A DNA stretch of 64,000 bases. Source: Granulicella sp. L56. GTDB lineage: Bacteria > Acidobacteriota > Terriglobia > Terriglobales > Acidobacteriaceae. The translations under genes and the position numbers were made by a program. The notes under the pieces are model-generated. The model was not told where the DNA came from. It made no database searches and was given only the letters and a program-made list of their open reading frames with translations. Location of the stretch: positions 1,292,198 to 1,356,197 of the forward strand of contig NZ_LMUS01000001.1 in assembly GCF_009765835.1 (NCBI RefSeq), in the 5' to 3' direction. Shown here piece by piece: positions 8,359-17,292 of this stretch (position 1 is the first letter of the stretch; each line of letters starts with the position of its first letter).

Positions 8359-9147
8359 CTATTTCGTGTCGTACGACTGAAGGTGAAACGTAATCGTCCC
8401 CCAGAAGAGCTGGGCGCGAATCTGCACCGGGATATGCCGGGGATCGTCCGTGTACCAGATCCAGATCTTGCCGCGGTTCTTCACCACGCCCTCGTCCGCC
8501 GTGGGCTGCACGCGGATCGTCTGGAACGTCCCCGCCGGGGTCTTGATCTCTTCGCGGGCTTCGACCTTCATGGTGACGGTGACGGTGCGCATGGAGTCAG
8601 CCAGCGGAAAGCTGACCGTCTTGCCGAGGATGAGTGGCTGCGAAGCCGCATAGAAGATGGCCGAGAGGGAGTCGGTGACGCAAGCTGGGATCGATGCCGT
8701 CTGCGTCTTCGATGTGCCCTTGACCAGATTGCGCTCGACCAGATTCTGCTTGCCCTGTGCGTAGTTGAAGCTAAGGTCGCTCGAGACCTTGCGGCGGCCC
8801 TCCTGCAACTGCTTGCTGAACCCTGTGGAGCAGCCGGTGCGCGTATCGAAGCCCGACTGGAAGCGGTCGACGACCGGGAAGAGCATAGTCACGCCGCCGA
8901 CGGAATCGGCGGTGGCGTTCACCTTCTGCACGTTGCCATCGCGGGTCAGGTGGAACACTGCGGTCCCGGCGGTAAAGACGCGCCAGTCGACGGTGTAGCT
9001 CAGCGTCTCCTGCGTGGGGAAGGCGTAGCCGGTCGGCGGCGGTTGCAGCGTGGGAATCTGCGACTGCGCGAACGCCTGCACACCGCAGGGCAGGACCGCC
9101 AGCAGAAGTGCGGCAAAGGGGAGGAAGTTCGATCTACGTTTGGACAG
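8359..9147 (-). CDS. DUF3108 envelope protein with probable CTG start
   Basis: About 262 residues if translation starts at the CTG at 9147. The domain from TLSYTVDWRVFTAGTAVFHL to the C-terminus matches DUF3108, a family of exported beta-rich proteins found near LPS genes. The only standard start codon is a GTG at 9081, which falls inside the hydrophobic core of what is plainly a signal peptide (FLPFAALLLAVLPCGV, cleavage near AFAQ). Between the previous stop (9183) and 9081 the frame has only CTG codons (9153, 9147) at sensible places. Start is therefore uncertain; a non-canonical start or a base error are the options. Confidence 0.7.
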   Translation of the reverse strand: MSKRRSNFLPFAALLLAVLPCGVQAFAQSQIPTLQPPPTGYAFPTQETLSYTVDWRVFTAGTAVFHLTRDGNVQKVNATADSVGGVTMLFPVVDRFQSGFDTRTGCSTGFSKQLQEGRRKVSSDLSFNYAQGKQNLVERNLVKGTSKTQTASIPACVTDSLSAIFYAASQPLILGKTVSFPLADSMRTVTVTMKVEAREEIKTPAGTFQTIRVQPTADEGVVKNRGKIWIWYTDDPRHIPVQIRAQLFWGTITFHLQSYDTK

Positions 9148-9180
9148 AGGCAGCTCGCTGGGTTGAAATAGTTGAGTTTG

Positions 9181-9741
9181 CTACCGCTTAAGCAACAGCA
9201 GGCGCGCTGCCAGCGCCGCGTAGATGGCGATGGCACCCATGCTGGCATTGTACTCGCGGTGGTGCAGATAGAGCTTGGACGAAAAACTTCCGGAAACGTC
9301 TGCGGTCGGTGCGGCAGTCAGCCGGGGCAGCAGTCGCGGGACGTTTTTCGCGTACTCGTCGAATCCGGCGAAGTGCTCGCGCAGGTACATCTCTTCTGAG
9401 CGAATCGTTGGCAGGTAAATTGCCGCGAACAGAATTGCCAACGCGATCAGGATGATCCAGCTCCCCGCCGCCGCAGCAAAGCCAAAGGCGATCATCATGG
9501 AGCCGAGATAGAGCGGGTTGCGCGTATGTGCGTAGGGGCCGGTGCGGGTCAGCTCTGCATTCTTGCGCACATACCCGGCAGCATAGGCGCGCAGCCACAC
9601 CCCCGGAACCACCAGCAGAAGGCTGGCTAGCATGGTGTGCCAGGTCGGCCGGGCAAGCCACAGGAAGACCGCGGCAAAGATAAATCCGAGGGGGACGCGG
9701 ATACGACGGGCGATCCGCTGCCATTGGGTTCGTTCACTCAC
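9181..9741 (-). CDS. Isoprenylcysteine methyltransferase-like membrane protein
   Basis: 186 residues with about four membrane helices. The family motif GPYAHTRNPLYLGS (about 68-81) and the downstream EEMYLREHFAGFDEYAKNVPRLLP are the SAM-binding signature of the ICMT/phospholipid-methyltransferase group. In bacteria such proteins methylate lipids or unknown membrane substrates; prenylated proteins are not implied. It lies in the operon 9 bases after the glycosyltransferase gene. The downstream DUF3108 reading frame continues in the same phase directly after its TAG stop. Confidence 0.85.
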   Translation of the reverse strand: MSERTQWQRIARRIRVPLGFIFAAVFLWLARPTWHTMLASLLLVVPGVWLRAYAAGYVRKNAELTRTGPYAHTRNPLYLGSMMIAFGFAAAAGSWIILIALAILFAAIYLPTIRSEEMYLREHFAGFDEYAKNVPRLLPRLTAAPTADVSGSFSSKLYLHHREYNASMGAIAIYAALAARLLLLKR

Positions 9742-9750
9742 TGCTTTACC

Positions 9751-10839
9751 TTATCGTGTCGGCCGCAACAGGTCGAACGCCGCCGCGATGACCTCGTCCG
9801 CCGTAATCTGCATCAGGCCCTCTTCGGGGGCCGCGTGGCGGGTGTGATCCTTTTTGCTGGAAGGGTGGCGCAGCACCCGCGAAGCCGTTCCGTAAGGCCC
9901 GTTCCGCGCCGGATCGGTAGGCCCAAACAGCGCAACCACAGGCCGCTCCAGCGCCGCAGCCAGATGCAAAGGGCCAGTATCCCCGGCGACCACAAGGCTG
10001 GCGCGCCGGGTCAGTGCAATAAGCTGACCCACGGAGCACGGAACCAAGACCGCCGTGCCACCGCTGGCGTCAACGACCGCGTTGGCAAGGATGTCTCCAG
10101 CAAAAACTGCATTGACCAGAGGAACATAGCCAGCCTGCGCCAACGCAGCCGCGACCGCACCATAGCGCTCCGCAGGCCACTGCTTCGCGCCCCACCCGGC
10201 TGAGGGCGCAATCAGCGCAAATTTCCTGCCATCGGGCACAAGCTGCGCGAGAAGCTCATCCCGCCACGCCTCCGCAGCATTGTCCAGCGGCAACTCGATC
10301 TTCGCCGGAGCCAGCCGCTCACCGACAGCGGCTCCGAGCAATTCGCAGCCCTGCTCGATCACATGCGCCGCGCTCATCGGTATCTTCTCGCCATACATCC
10401 ATCGCGCGGGCTGCTCACGAGGTTCAGCCGGACCGGCAAATTCCCCCGCTCCCGCCATCCAGCCGATCATCGAGGAGCGTATCGAGCCCTGCATATCGAC
10501 GCAGAGATCGAACTGCTCCCCGCGCAACTCCCGTCGCACCGCACGAATGCTCGAAAGCGTCTCCAGCGAAATCGGTTGCCGCTTCCACTCCCGCGTCGGC
10601 ACCACATAGCAGCGATCGACCAGCGGCATCGCCGCACCACGCTGCGATATAGCGCTCGATTGCAGCAACTCTCTCCAGCAGGGATCAATCGCCCATCCGA
10701 TAAACCAGTCCGGATGCCGCTGCCGCAACGCCGCAACGGCGGGCATGGCGTGCAGCACGTCGCCCATTGCGCCGATGCGAACAATCAACACACGAGGCGG
10801 ACGGCTTCTGCCTGACGAAATAAGGGGCTGGCTGTTCAA
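9751..10839 (-). CDS. Glycosyltransferase family 9 (heptosyltransferase-like)
   Basis: 362 residues. The N-terminal RVLIVRIGAMGDVLHAMPAV is the GT9 signature, and the C-terminal half contains VVAGDTGPLHLAAALERPVVALFGPTDPARNGPYG, the donor-binding region of WaaC/WaaF-type enzymes. It should add a heptose or related sugar to the inner core of lipopolysaccharide on the cytoplasmic face of the inner membrane. The placement directly after lpxK (33-base gap) and waaA supports a core-assembly role. Acceptor and donor cannot be fixed from sequence. Confidence 0.92.
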   Translation of the reverse strand: MNSQPLISSGRSRPPRVLIVRIGAMGDVLHAMPAVAALRQRHPDWFIGWAIDPCWRELLQSSAISQRGAAMPLVDRCYVVPTREWKRQPISLETLSSIRAVRRELRGEQFDLCVDMQGSIRSSMIGWMAGAGEFAGPAEPREQPARWMYGEKIPMSAAHVIEQGCELLGAAVGERLAPAKIELPLDNAAEAWRDELLAQLVPDGRKFALIAPSAGWGAKQWPAERYGAVAAALAQAGYVPLVNAVFAGDILANAVVDASGGTAVLVPCSVGQLIALTRRASLVVAGDTGPLHLAAALERPVVALFGPTDPARNGPYGTASRVLRHPSSKKDHTRHAAPEEGLMQITADEVIAAAFDLLRPTR

Positions 10840-10872
10840 GCGGTCATTTTCTCACGCGAAAGAGCTTCTGCC

Positions 10873-11907
10873 TCAACGATTCTGGCTGCGGCGGTCGAGG
10901 CGCTTTTCCATTGCGATCAACTGCAACAGCGCTTCCAGCTCGTCCGAGAACTCGATGCCCAACCGCGCCACCACCAGCGGCCCCACGGTCTCCAGGCGCT
11001 CGCGCATCGCTGGCGTGAGCTTTACCGCGTCTTTCTCCGTGGTCACAAAACCGTTTGCGCCGTACTGCCGCGCTGCTTCGAGCAGCCGGTTGATGTCGCC
11101 ATCGATATACGCATGGTGGTCAGCAAAGACAATCATCTCCACCGGGCGGCAACCCTCCGCCACCAGCATGGCGGTAAATCCTTTCGGCCTGGCAATGCCG
11201 CAGAAGGCCAATGGCCGCGCCGACAACGGCTTCTCCCCATCGCCATCGAGGCTGAGCCGCCGTTTGATCACCCATGTCACGGCTGGCTTCTTCTTTCGCG
11301 GAAGATCGCTGAGAAAGCGCTGCAGCTTCGCCGCCTCTTCTTCTCGCACCACGATGATGTCGGCCTCGCGCAGCGTCGACAGAGGCTCCCGCAGATTGCC
11401 CGCAGGCAGCAGCGCATCGTCCACGTCCTCCTGTGTCAGCAGCACAATATCGATATCGCGGGCCAGCTTTCGATGTTGAAAGCCGTCGTCGAGCAGATGC
11501 ACGGCGATCTTTCCCGCCGCCTCGGTCTGCTCCGCCAGCACTCCCGCGCTATAGCGGTCGGCACCGACAAACACAGGCACGCCGGTTCGTTGCGCCAGCA
11601 GCACCGGCTCATCGCCAAACCACGCGGCATCGCCATACGGCTCTACGCGCTCGACTGTTTTAGGAGCGCGGCCAAAGCCCCGCGTTAGAATCGTGACCGC
11701 ATAGCCGCGTCGCCGCAGCATCCCGGCCAGCGTCATCACAACTGGCGTCTTTCCCGCGCCGCCTGCCGACACGCTGCCCACGCTGATGACCACGTTCGCC
11801 AGACGCCGCTGCTTCAGCCAGCCAGTCCGAAACGCCAGCCGCTTGACAGCCAGCGCCGCTCCATACAGTGGAGACAGCGGCAGCAGCAGTGGTCTGCGGA
11901 GTCTCAT
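10873..11907 (-). CDS. lpxK: Tetraacyldisaccharide 4'-kinase LpxK
   Basis: 344 residues. The P-loop SVGSVSAGGAGKTPVVMTLA (about 42-61) is the characteristic LpxK Walker A, preceded by an N-terminal membrane-associated helix (PLYGAALAVKRLAF). LpxK phosphorylates the 4' position of the lipid A disaccharide at the inner face of the inner membrane. Its ATG overlaps the waaA stop by four bases. Together with waaA and GT9 it marks a lipid A/core operon. Confidence 0.96.
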   Translation of the reverse strand: MRLRRPLLLPLSPLYGAALAVKRLAFRTGWLKQRRLANVVISVGSVSAGGAGKTPVVMTLAGMLRRRGYAVTILTRGFGRAPKTVERVEPYGDAAWFGDEPVLLAQRTGVPVFVGADRYSAGVLAEQTEAAGKIAVHLLDDGFQHRKLARDIDIVLLTQEDVDDALLPAGNLREPLSTLREADIIVVREEEAAKLQRFLSDLPRKKKPAVTWVIKRRLSLDGDGEKPLSARPLAFCGIARPKGFTAMLVAEGCRPVEMIVFADHHAYIDGDINRLLEAARQYGANGFVTTEKDAVKLTPAMRERLETVGPLVVARLGIEFSDELEALLQLIAMEKRLDRRSQNR

Positions 11908-13205
11908 CGCCCACTCACCACACTCTCTTTCGATAACGCACTCAACGCCTGGACCGTTCGCCCTGTCGCGCCCGCCTGTGCGTCGAAGACCTTGCGCCCG
12001 CGCTGACCCATGGCCTTTGCCTCGTCTGTGTGATGCAGCATAGCAGCAAGCGTCTCCGCAATTGCTGTTGTCGAAACAATGCGAATCGCATTGTGCACCT
12101 GTAGGACGTGCACGATCTCGCGAAAGTTTTGAAACGACTCCCCCATCAGCACAGGAACGCTGAACCGCGCCGGTTCCAGAGGATTATGCCCGCCCGCTGC
12201 GACCAGGCTGCCGCCCACGAACGCCAGCGCTCCCAGCGAATACATCGCGGCGAGGTCGCCAATCGTATCCAGCAGAAAGATGCTGCCCGCTGCAACCGGC
12301 CGGGGTTGCTCGCGGAACTCGCTTGCGCGAATCACAGTAAATCCACCTGCACCAACCATTGCGGCAACCGCGGCAAACCTGTCCGGATGTCGCGGTGCCA
12401 GCACCATCACCGCATTCGGCTCAGCAGCGGTCACCGTAGGCCACGCTGCCAGCAAGATCTTTTCTTCGCCATCGAGCGTCGAGCCGCAGACGACCACCCG
12501 CGCCTGTGCTGGCAACTGCTCGCGCAGCATCGCCACCAGCGGAGACTCGCGCCCTTCGCGCAGGTCATACTTCAAATTCCCCGTAACTCGCACCCGGTCT
12601 GCAGGAGCGCCAATCCGCACCAGCCGCTCCGCCGTCTCTTCGCTCTGCGCCAGAAACAGCGAGATCTTCTCAAGCAATGGCCGCCAAAGCCGCCGCAGCC
12701 GCAGATAACGCGGGAACGACCGGTCGGACACCCGCGCATTCACCACCGCCATCGGCACCCCAGCCTTGGCACATTGCAGAATCAGGTTCGGCCAAAGCTC
12801 GCTCTCCATCAGCACCAGCATCTTCGGCTGCAAGACGCGCAGATAGCGCCGGACGACAAAGGCAAAATCCAGCGGCAGGTAGAACACCGGAAGCTCCGGC
12901 AGGCGCTGCTTTGCCAACCGCTGCCCGGTCGCCGTCGTCGTCGAGACCGCGATCAGCCACTCCGGCCGCTCCGCGCTCAACTCACGAATCAGCTGCGTAG
13001 CCGCCATCACCTCGCCGACCGAGACCGCATGAACCCAAACCGTCTCGCGCCCCGTAACCGCAGTACGCAACTGCGTCGGCACGAATCCCAGCCGCCCCGC
13101 CAGCCCGGCGCGATACCGCCCGCTGGTCGCCATGCGCAGCAGCCACCACGGCGCGCCCAATATCAGGGCCGCCAGCAGAAGCGCGCTATACACACCCATC
13201 ACCAC
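11904..13205 (-). CDS. waaA: 3-deoxy-D-manno-octulosonic acid (Kdo) transferase WaaA
   Basis: 433 residues with an N-terminal membrane anchor (YSALLLAALILGAPWWLLRM). WVHAVSVGEVMAATQLI (about 56-72) carries the catalytic glutamate of the GT30 family, and the C-terminal FVGGSLVAAGGHNPLEPA is the Kdo-donor motif. The enzyme adds Kdo to the lipid A precursor. It is the first gene of the leftward operon running to queC and is divergent from a lipoprotein gene only 57 bases away. kdsC, in the same pathway, is at 31907. Confidence 0.96.
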   Translation of the reverse strand: MVMGVYSALLLAALILGAPWWLLRMATSGRYRAGLAGRLGFVPTQLRTAVTGRETVWVHAVSVGEVMAATQLIRELSAERPEWLIAVSTTTATGQRLAKQRLPELPVFYLPLDFAFVVRRYLRVLQPKMLVLMESELWPNLILQCAKAGVPMAVVNARVSDRSFPRYLRLRRLWRPLLEKISLFLAQSEETAERLVRIGAPADRVRVTGNLKYDLREGRESPLVAMLREQLPAQARVVVCGSTLDGEEKILLAAWPTVTAAEPNAVMVLAPRHPDRFAAVAAMVGAGGFTVIRASEFREQPRPVAAGSIFLLDTIGDLAAMYSLGALAFVGGSLVAAGGHNPLEPARFSVPVLMGESFQNFREIVHVLQVHNAIRIVSTTAIAETLAAMLHHTDEAKAMGQRGRKVFDAQAGATGRTVQALSALSKESVVSGR

Positions 13206-13262
13206 TTCTTCATGCCCTCGCTTTACCTTGTACGCCAGCGAAGATGATAATCAACCCAGGCT

Positions 13263-13955
13263 ATGAACTCCCACCGCTCTCTGCCAATAGTTTCACAGAC
13301 TCTCCGGGTCATCGCCACCACCTGCATTCTCGCGGCCTGCGCTGTGGCTGCCAGCCACAAGGCGCCCCCGGTCAAACCGGCGAACCAGTACGCCGCCTTC
13401 GACACGCATCCCAACGAGCACGTCACCGTCGGCATCGACCCCTGCAACGACCCGGACAAGTGCAGCTTCTTCCGCCTGCCCTACGTCCAGCACGGCTTCG
13501 TCCCTGTCCGCGTCATCATCACCAACGACGGCGACACCGCACTCACGCTCAACGACGTGCGCATCCAGTTCATCTCCGCCGCCAACGACAAGCTCCCCGC
13601 CGCCGATCTCGACGAGATCAACCGCCGCCTCTTCAACCTCAAGAAGAGCATGGGCACGCATCTCCCGCTGCCGATCCCCATCACCATCCACCACCCTGCG
13701 GTCGACAAAAAGATCACCGAAGACGACGCCGACTTCGGCTTCCAGAGCACCACCGTCAACGCGCACAGCAGCCTCGGCGGCTATCTCTTCTATGACGTTC
13801 GCGGTCTCGACGATCCGCCGCTCAAAGGCGCGCAGATCTACGTCAAGATGATCTACACCCTCGACCGCAAGCACGAGCTCTTCCCCTTCACCATCCCCTT
13901 CGACAAGTGGCTGGCCGCAAATCCACCGGCCAAATCAACAAGCCAGAAGAATTGA
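13263..13955 (+). CDS. Predicted lipoprotein of unknown function
   Basis: 230 residues. The N-terminus RVIATTCILAAC ends in a lipobox (LAAC, Cys26), so export and lipid attachment are likely. The rest is a beta-rich domain with blocks such as NEHVTVGIDPCNDPDKCSFF and VPVRVIITNDGDTALTLNDV (about 80-99), the latter resembling immunoglobulin-like domains. Codon use is strongly C-ending, like the GNAT gene that follows. I do not recognise a named family. It is divergent from waaA. Confidence 0.7.
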   Translation: MNSHRSLPIVSQTLRVIATTCILAACAVAASHKAPPVKPANQYAAFDTHPNEHVTVGIDPCNDPDKCSFFRLPYVQHGFVPVRVIITNDGDTALTLNDVRIQFISAANDKLPAADLDEINRRLFNLKKSMGTHLPLPIPITIHHPAVDKKITEDDADFGFQSTTVNAHSSLGGYLFYDVRGLDDPPLKGAQIYVKMIYTLDRKHELFPFTIPFDKWLAANPPAKSTSQKN

Positions 13956-13997
13956 AGGATCAAGACGATTCAATAACAAGATGATTAAATAGAAACT

Positions 13998-14040
13998 GTC
14001 ATCCTGAGCGAAGCGTAGCGTAGTCGAAGGACCTGCGGTT
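13998..14040. repeat. REP-like dispersed sequence
   Basis: The sequence starting GTCATCCTGAGCGAAGCG and continuing through AGTCGAAGGACCTGCGG is of the short palindromic-type repeat common between genes in Acidobacteria and other phyla. It lies in the 125 bases between the lipoprotein and GNAT genes. Only one copy was seen in this window. Confidence 0.5.
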
Positions 14041-14080
14041 TGCGCGGAATGTCAACGTCCTTCATTCTCAACAGAAGCCC

Positions 14081-14569
14081 ATGCTCAACATTCGCCCCGC
14101 CACTCCCGCCGACGTTCCCCAGATCCTCGCCTTCATCCGCGACCTCGCCACCTACGAGCGCGACCCCGACGCCGTCCACGCCACCGAGGCCGACCTGCAC
14201 CGCGACGGTTTCGGCCCCGCACCACGCTTCCACTGCCTCATCGCCGACTGGGACAACGCCCCGGCAGGCTTCGCCCTCTACTTCCACAACTACTCCACCT
14301 GGCGCGGTCACTCCGGCATCCACGTCGAAGACCTCTTCGTGCTCCCCGAACATCGCGGCAGGGGAATCGGCAAGGCGCTGCTCACCTGCGTCGCCGCCAT
14401 CGCCCTAGAAGAAGGATGCCACCGCCTGCAATGGGACGTGCTCGAGTGGAACACCCCCGCCATCGGCTTCTACGAGCAGATGGGCGCAACCATGATGAAG
14501 GAGTGGCGCACCATGCGCGTCAACCACGAAGGCCTGCCAGCGCTCGCCGCTCAAAGCAAACAGCTTTAG
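14081..14569 (+). CDS. GNAT-family N-acetyltransferase (diamine-acetyltransferase-like)
   Basis: 162 residues, a single GNAT domain. LFVLPEHRGRGIGKALL (about 87-103) is the acetyl-CoA-binding R/Q-x-x-G-x-G/A motif, and EWNTPAIGFYEQMGA is the usual C-terminal motif. The arrangement, with STWRGHSGIHVEDLFV before the CoA motif, resembles spermidine/spermine acetyltransferase-type enzymes; the substrate is inferred only. Stand-alone gene between repeat-bearing spacers. Confidence 0.85.
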   Translation: MLNIRPATPADVPQILAFIRDLATYERDPDAVHATEADLHRDGFGPAPRFHCLIADWDNAPAGFALYFHNYSTWRGHSGIHVEDLFVLPEHRGRGIGKALLTCVAAIALEEGCHRLQWDVLEWNTPAIGFYEQMGATMMKEWRTMRVNHEGLPALAAQSKQL

Positions 14570-14622
14570 GGAAGTATCGACCGATTCCTCGGGGCAAGTA
14601 ATTGATTTCATGCAGGAGTGAT

Positions 14623-14713
14623 GAGCTCTCAATACCTATGTAGGAGTGCGAGCTCTCAATACTTACTCCGCGCTGAAGGCGCGGTCTATACCAGCATGGG
14701 GCGCAGCCCCATG
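14623..14713. repeat. Short direct repeats and two hairpins upstream of moaC
   Basis: GAGCTCTCAATAC occurs at 14623-14635 and again at 14650-14662. Two hairpins follow: CCGCGC/GCGCGG (14668-14684, loop TGAAG) and CATGGGGC/GCCCCATG (14695-14713, loop GCA). These look like a dispersed intergenic repeat unit; a role as terminator for the GNAT gene or leader for moaC is possible. No molybdenum-cofactor riboswitch pattern was recognised. Confidence 0.5.
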
Positions 14714-14779
14714 GACCATCTTGGGAAAGCCTCTGCGGTTTTAGACAGGCTCCGGGCCCACTCGCGGTAGGCTTGACCC

Positions 14780-15271
14780 ATGGACGAAAAGAACGACAAG
14801 CTCTCCCACTACGACGAAGCCGGGCAGGCCCACATGGTCGACGTAAGCGTCAAGGCGGCGACCCGCCGCGAGGCCGTCGCCACCGCCTTCGTCGAGCTTT
14901 CGGAAGCAGTGCTGGCCGCGCTGCCGCAGAACCCCAAGGGCAATCCGCTGGAGGTCGCACGCTTTGCCGGAATCCAGGCCGCCAAGCGGACTTCGGAGCT
15001 GATTCCCATGTGCCACCCTCTCGCACTGAGCTTCGTGGAGGTGCAGGCCACCGTCGTCACAGGAGGAGTCGCCATCGAGGCCACGGCAGCCACCGTCGCC
15101 GGAACCGGGGTCGAGATGGAGGCGATGGTCGCCGCCTCGGTGGCCGCGCTTACGGTCTACGACATGACCAAGGCGCTCGATAAGGGCATCCGCATCCGCG
15201 AGGTCGTGCTTCAGAGCAAGAGCGGTGGAAAGAGTGGCGACTATCGCCGCGAGCCGTCGAAAACTACTTAA
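14780..15271 (+). CDS. moaC: Cyclic pyranopterin monophosphate synthase MoaC
   Basis: 163 residues. The core motifs are intact: MVDVSVKAATRREAVA (about 19-34), AKRTSELIPMCHPL (about 68-81, catalytic Lys and substrate contacts) and YDMTKALDKG (about 128-137). MoaC makes cyclic pyranopterin monophosphate from the MoaA product in molybdenum cofactor synthesis. No moaA neighbour is present. Its end is only 5 bases from the end of convergent egtD. Confidence 0.96.
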   Translation: MDEKNDKLSHYDEAGQAHMVDVSVKAATRREAVATAFVELSEAVLAALPQNPKGNPLEVARFAGIQAAKRTSELIPMCHPLALSFVEVQATVVTGGVAIEATAATVAGTGVEMEAMVAASVAALTVYDMTKALDKGIRIREVVLQSKSGGKSGDYRREPSKTT

Positions 15272-15276
15272 TTTTC

Positions 15277-16293
15277 CTAAACCGCCGTGGCTAAACTCAC
15301 AGCAAACAAGCCCTGAGCATCCTGCCAGCTCCGGCTGATGGCGAAGCCAGCCGACCGCAGGAGCCTTTCCACGCTGACCGGATTGAACTTATAGCTGTTC
15401 TCCGTGTGGATGGTCTCGCCCGCTGCAAAATCCAGCGGCAAAGCATCCCCAGCCGAGTTGGCGGGGATATGGACCTTCTGCCGCCTGCGCGACTCCAGAT
15501 GCATCTCGATCCGCGAATGGCTCTCATTCCAAATAGCTTTATGCTCAAACCCGGCAAGGTCGAAGTCCGCTCCAAGCTCCCGGTTCAGCCGCTCGAGCAC
15601 ATTGCGGTTGAAGGCCGCCGTCGTTCCCCCAGCATCGTTATAGGCCGCCAGCAGCGTAGCCGCGCTCTTATGCTTGCCCGGCCCCAGGTCGGTGCCGACC
15701 AGCAGTTTGTCTCCCGGCAAAAGCTGCGCACGCACATTACGGAGCAGAGCGACTGCATCGTCAGGTGAGAAGTTGCCGATGCTCGAACCGATATAGAGGG
15801 CCAGCGTCCGAAACTCCGCCAGCCGGTCGAGCGGCAGCGGCTGGGTGGTGTAATCGGCCACCTGCGAGCGCACGCTGACGCCGGGAATATTGGCGCTGAT
15901 ATTTTCGCTCGCCATCACCAGCGCAGACTCCGAAACATCGACCGGCTGATAGACCACGCTTCCCTGCTGGCGCACCGCGGCAGCCAGCAGGATGCCGGTC
16001 TTGGTCGCTGTTCCCGCGCCCAGTTCGATCAGCGTAAGCCTTTGTTTGCCTCCGCTGGCAGCTTCCTGCAGAATTTCGTCCGCGTGGGCGGCGAAGATGT
16101 CGCGCTCGGTCCGGGTCAGGTAATACTCGGGCAATTCGGTGATCGCCTCGAAGAGCCGTGAGCCTGCCTCATCGTAGAAAAGCCACGGAGAGAGAGTTTT
16201 GGGACAAGCGGTCAGTCCGGCCCGAACCTCGGTGGCGACTGCATGGTTCGTGGTATCGACAGCTTCCGGTACAGCGGCGGCAATAGATGGCAC
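15277..16293 (-). CDS. egtD: L-histidine N-alpha-methyltransferase EgtD
   Basis: 338 residues from a GTG at 16293 that follows an AGAGG site by 10 bases. The longer frame to 16476 reads through a dispersed repeat and adds unlike sequence, so it was rejected. LSPWLFYDEAGSRLFEAITELPEYYLTRTE is the typical EgtD N-terminal region and LIELGAGTATKTGILL is the SAM-binding loop. EgtD trimethylates histidine to hercynine, the first step to ergothioneine. egtB lies 1 kb away on the same strand, separated by an oppositely oriented DsbA-like gene. Confidence 0.94.
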   Translation of the reverse strand: MPSIAAAVPEAVDTTNHAVATEVRAGLTACPKTLSPWLFYDEAGSRLFEAITELPEYYLTRTERDIFAAHADEILQEAASGGKQRLTLIELGAGTATKTGILLAAAVRQQGSVVYQPVDVSESALVMASENISANIPGVSVRSQVADYTTQPLPLDRLAEFRTLALYIGSSIGNFSPDDAVALLRNVRAQLLPGDKLLVGTDLGPGKHKSAATLLAAYNDAGGTTAAFNRNVLERLNRELGADFDLAGFEHKAIWNESHSRIEMHLESRRRQKVHIPANSAGDALPLDFAAGETIHTENSYKFNPVSVERLLRSAGFAISRSWQDAQGLFAVSLATAV

Positions 16294-16445
16294 TTGGGGA
16301 GTTCCTCTCCGTGGGGTGCGGCTTGGCCGCTTTGTCGATTGGATGCAGTTCGGACGCCAGATGATTTTCGCCGAGGATGGTTTTATCGGTATTCGAACTA
16401 TGAAGCCTGTGCGACGTGTCGAGGGGGGATCATAAAACAACGACG

Positions 16446-16503
16446 AAATACAGGGGTCTCTCCGCTGCGGCGGCAAGTGCGCCGCCTTCGGTCGAGATGA
16501 CGT
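16446..16503. repeat. Dispersed repeat, copy A
   Basis: Begins AAATACAGGGGTCTCTCC and ends GGTCGAGATGACGT, with a variable GC-rich hairpin between (GCGGCG ... CGCCGC). The same ends occur at 28812-28864 and 62770-62820. This copy lies in the spacer between the divergent egtD and DsbA-like genes. Confidence 0.85.
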
Positions 16504-16571
16504 ATTTTATAGTTGCTGAATAAATTCCAAATTGCACCGGCACGACAAGATCGCTGCGTGCAGGAGGTCCT

Positions 16572-17258
16572 TTGCTATCCATACGCAACATGATCGTAGC
16601 GGCCGCCGCTGGATTGATGCTGGTTTCGACCACACCCGCGATGCAGGCCCAGTTCGCCGGGACGGGTCCGCGCGACAACTTTCGCGACACCACCGTTCTG
16701 AGACCCCCTGCCGGAAGCAAGGTCGCCATCATCGTCTTCGAGGACCTGGGATGCCCGGCCTGCGCGCGCGCCCATCCGATCGAGAGGCAGGTGGCCGAAC
16801 AGTACCATGTGCCGCTGCTGCGTTACGATTTCCCGCTCGCACAGCACATCTGGACCTTCCAGGCCGCGGTCGATGCGCGTTATCTGCAGGACAAGGTGAG
16901 CCCTAAGCTTGCGGACGAGTATCGCAGCGCCGTGTTCCTTGCGCAGACGTCGATCTCGAGCAAGGACGACCTGCAGCAGTTTACCGAGCACTGGTTGCAA
17001 CAACATGGGCAGAAGGTGCCGTCCGCCGTCGATCCCGGTGGCGCGCTGGCCGCCAAGGTACAGGCGGACTATGATCTGGGCAAACGCCTCAATGCGGAGT
17101 GGACGCCGACTTTGGTGGTGGTGACCCGCGATAACTATCAGGTCGTGAGCGGAACCGCTGAGGGACCAAACGATCCGACCAAGCTCGCTGCGGTTGTGGA
17201 AGGCGCTCTCGCGCAGACGAAGAGTGCTCCGGCTGCTCATGCTGTGGCGCACAGGTAG
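16572..17258 (+). CDS. Exported DsbA-like thioredoxin-fold protein
   Basis: 228 residues with a signal peptide (about 1-27, ending MQAQ). The redox motif is CPAC (Cys61, Cys64) in a thioredoxin_4/DsbA context: VAIIVFEDLGCPACARAHPIE, then a helical insertion and WTPTLVVVT, the cis-Pro region. It should be a periplasmic thiol oxidoreductase, possibly a protein-disulfide oxidase or isomerase. The start is a TTG immediately after a perfect AGGAGG; the next ATG (16590) is too far from that site. It divides egtD from egtB and is transcribed against both. Confidence 0.85.
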   Translation: MLSIRNMIVAAAAGLMLVSTTPAMQAQFAGTGPRDNFRDTTVLRPPAGSKVAIIVFEDLGCPACARAHPIERQVAEQYHVPLLRYDFPLAQHIWTFQAAVDARYLQDKVSPKLADEYRSAVFLAQTSISSKDDLQQFTEHWLQQHGQKVPSAVDPGGALAAKVQADYDLGKRLNAEWTPTLVVVTRDNYQVVSGTAEGPNDPTKLAAVVEGALAQTKSAPAAHAVAHR

Positions 17259-17292
17259 GGTCGAGACGACGATTTCTCCGAAGAGTCTTCTG

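Noticed and set aside
14570..14779. Leader before moaC considered as a molybdenum-cofactor riboswitch
   Set aside because: The hairpins there fit a dispersed repeat and do not show the conserved riboswitch architecture.
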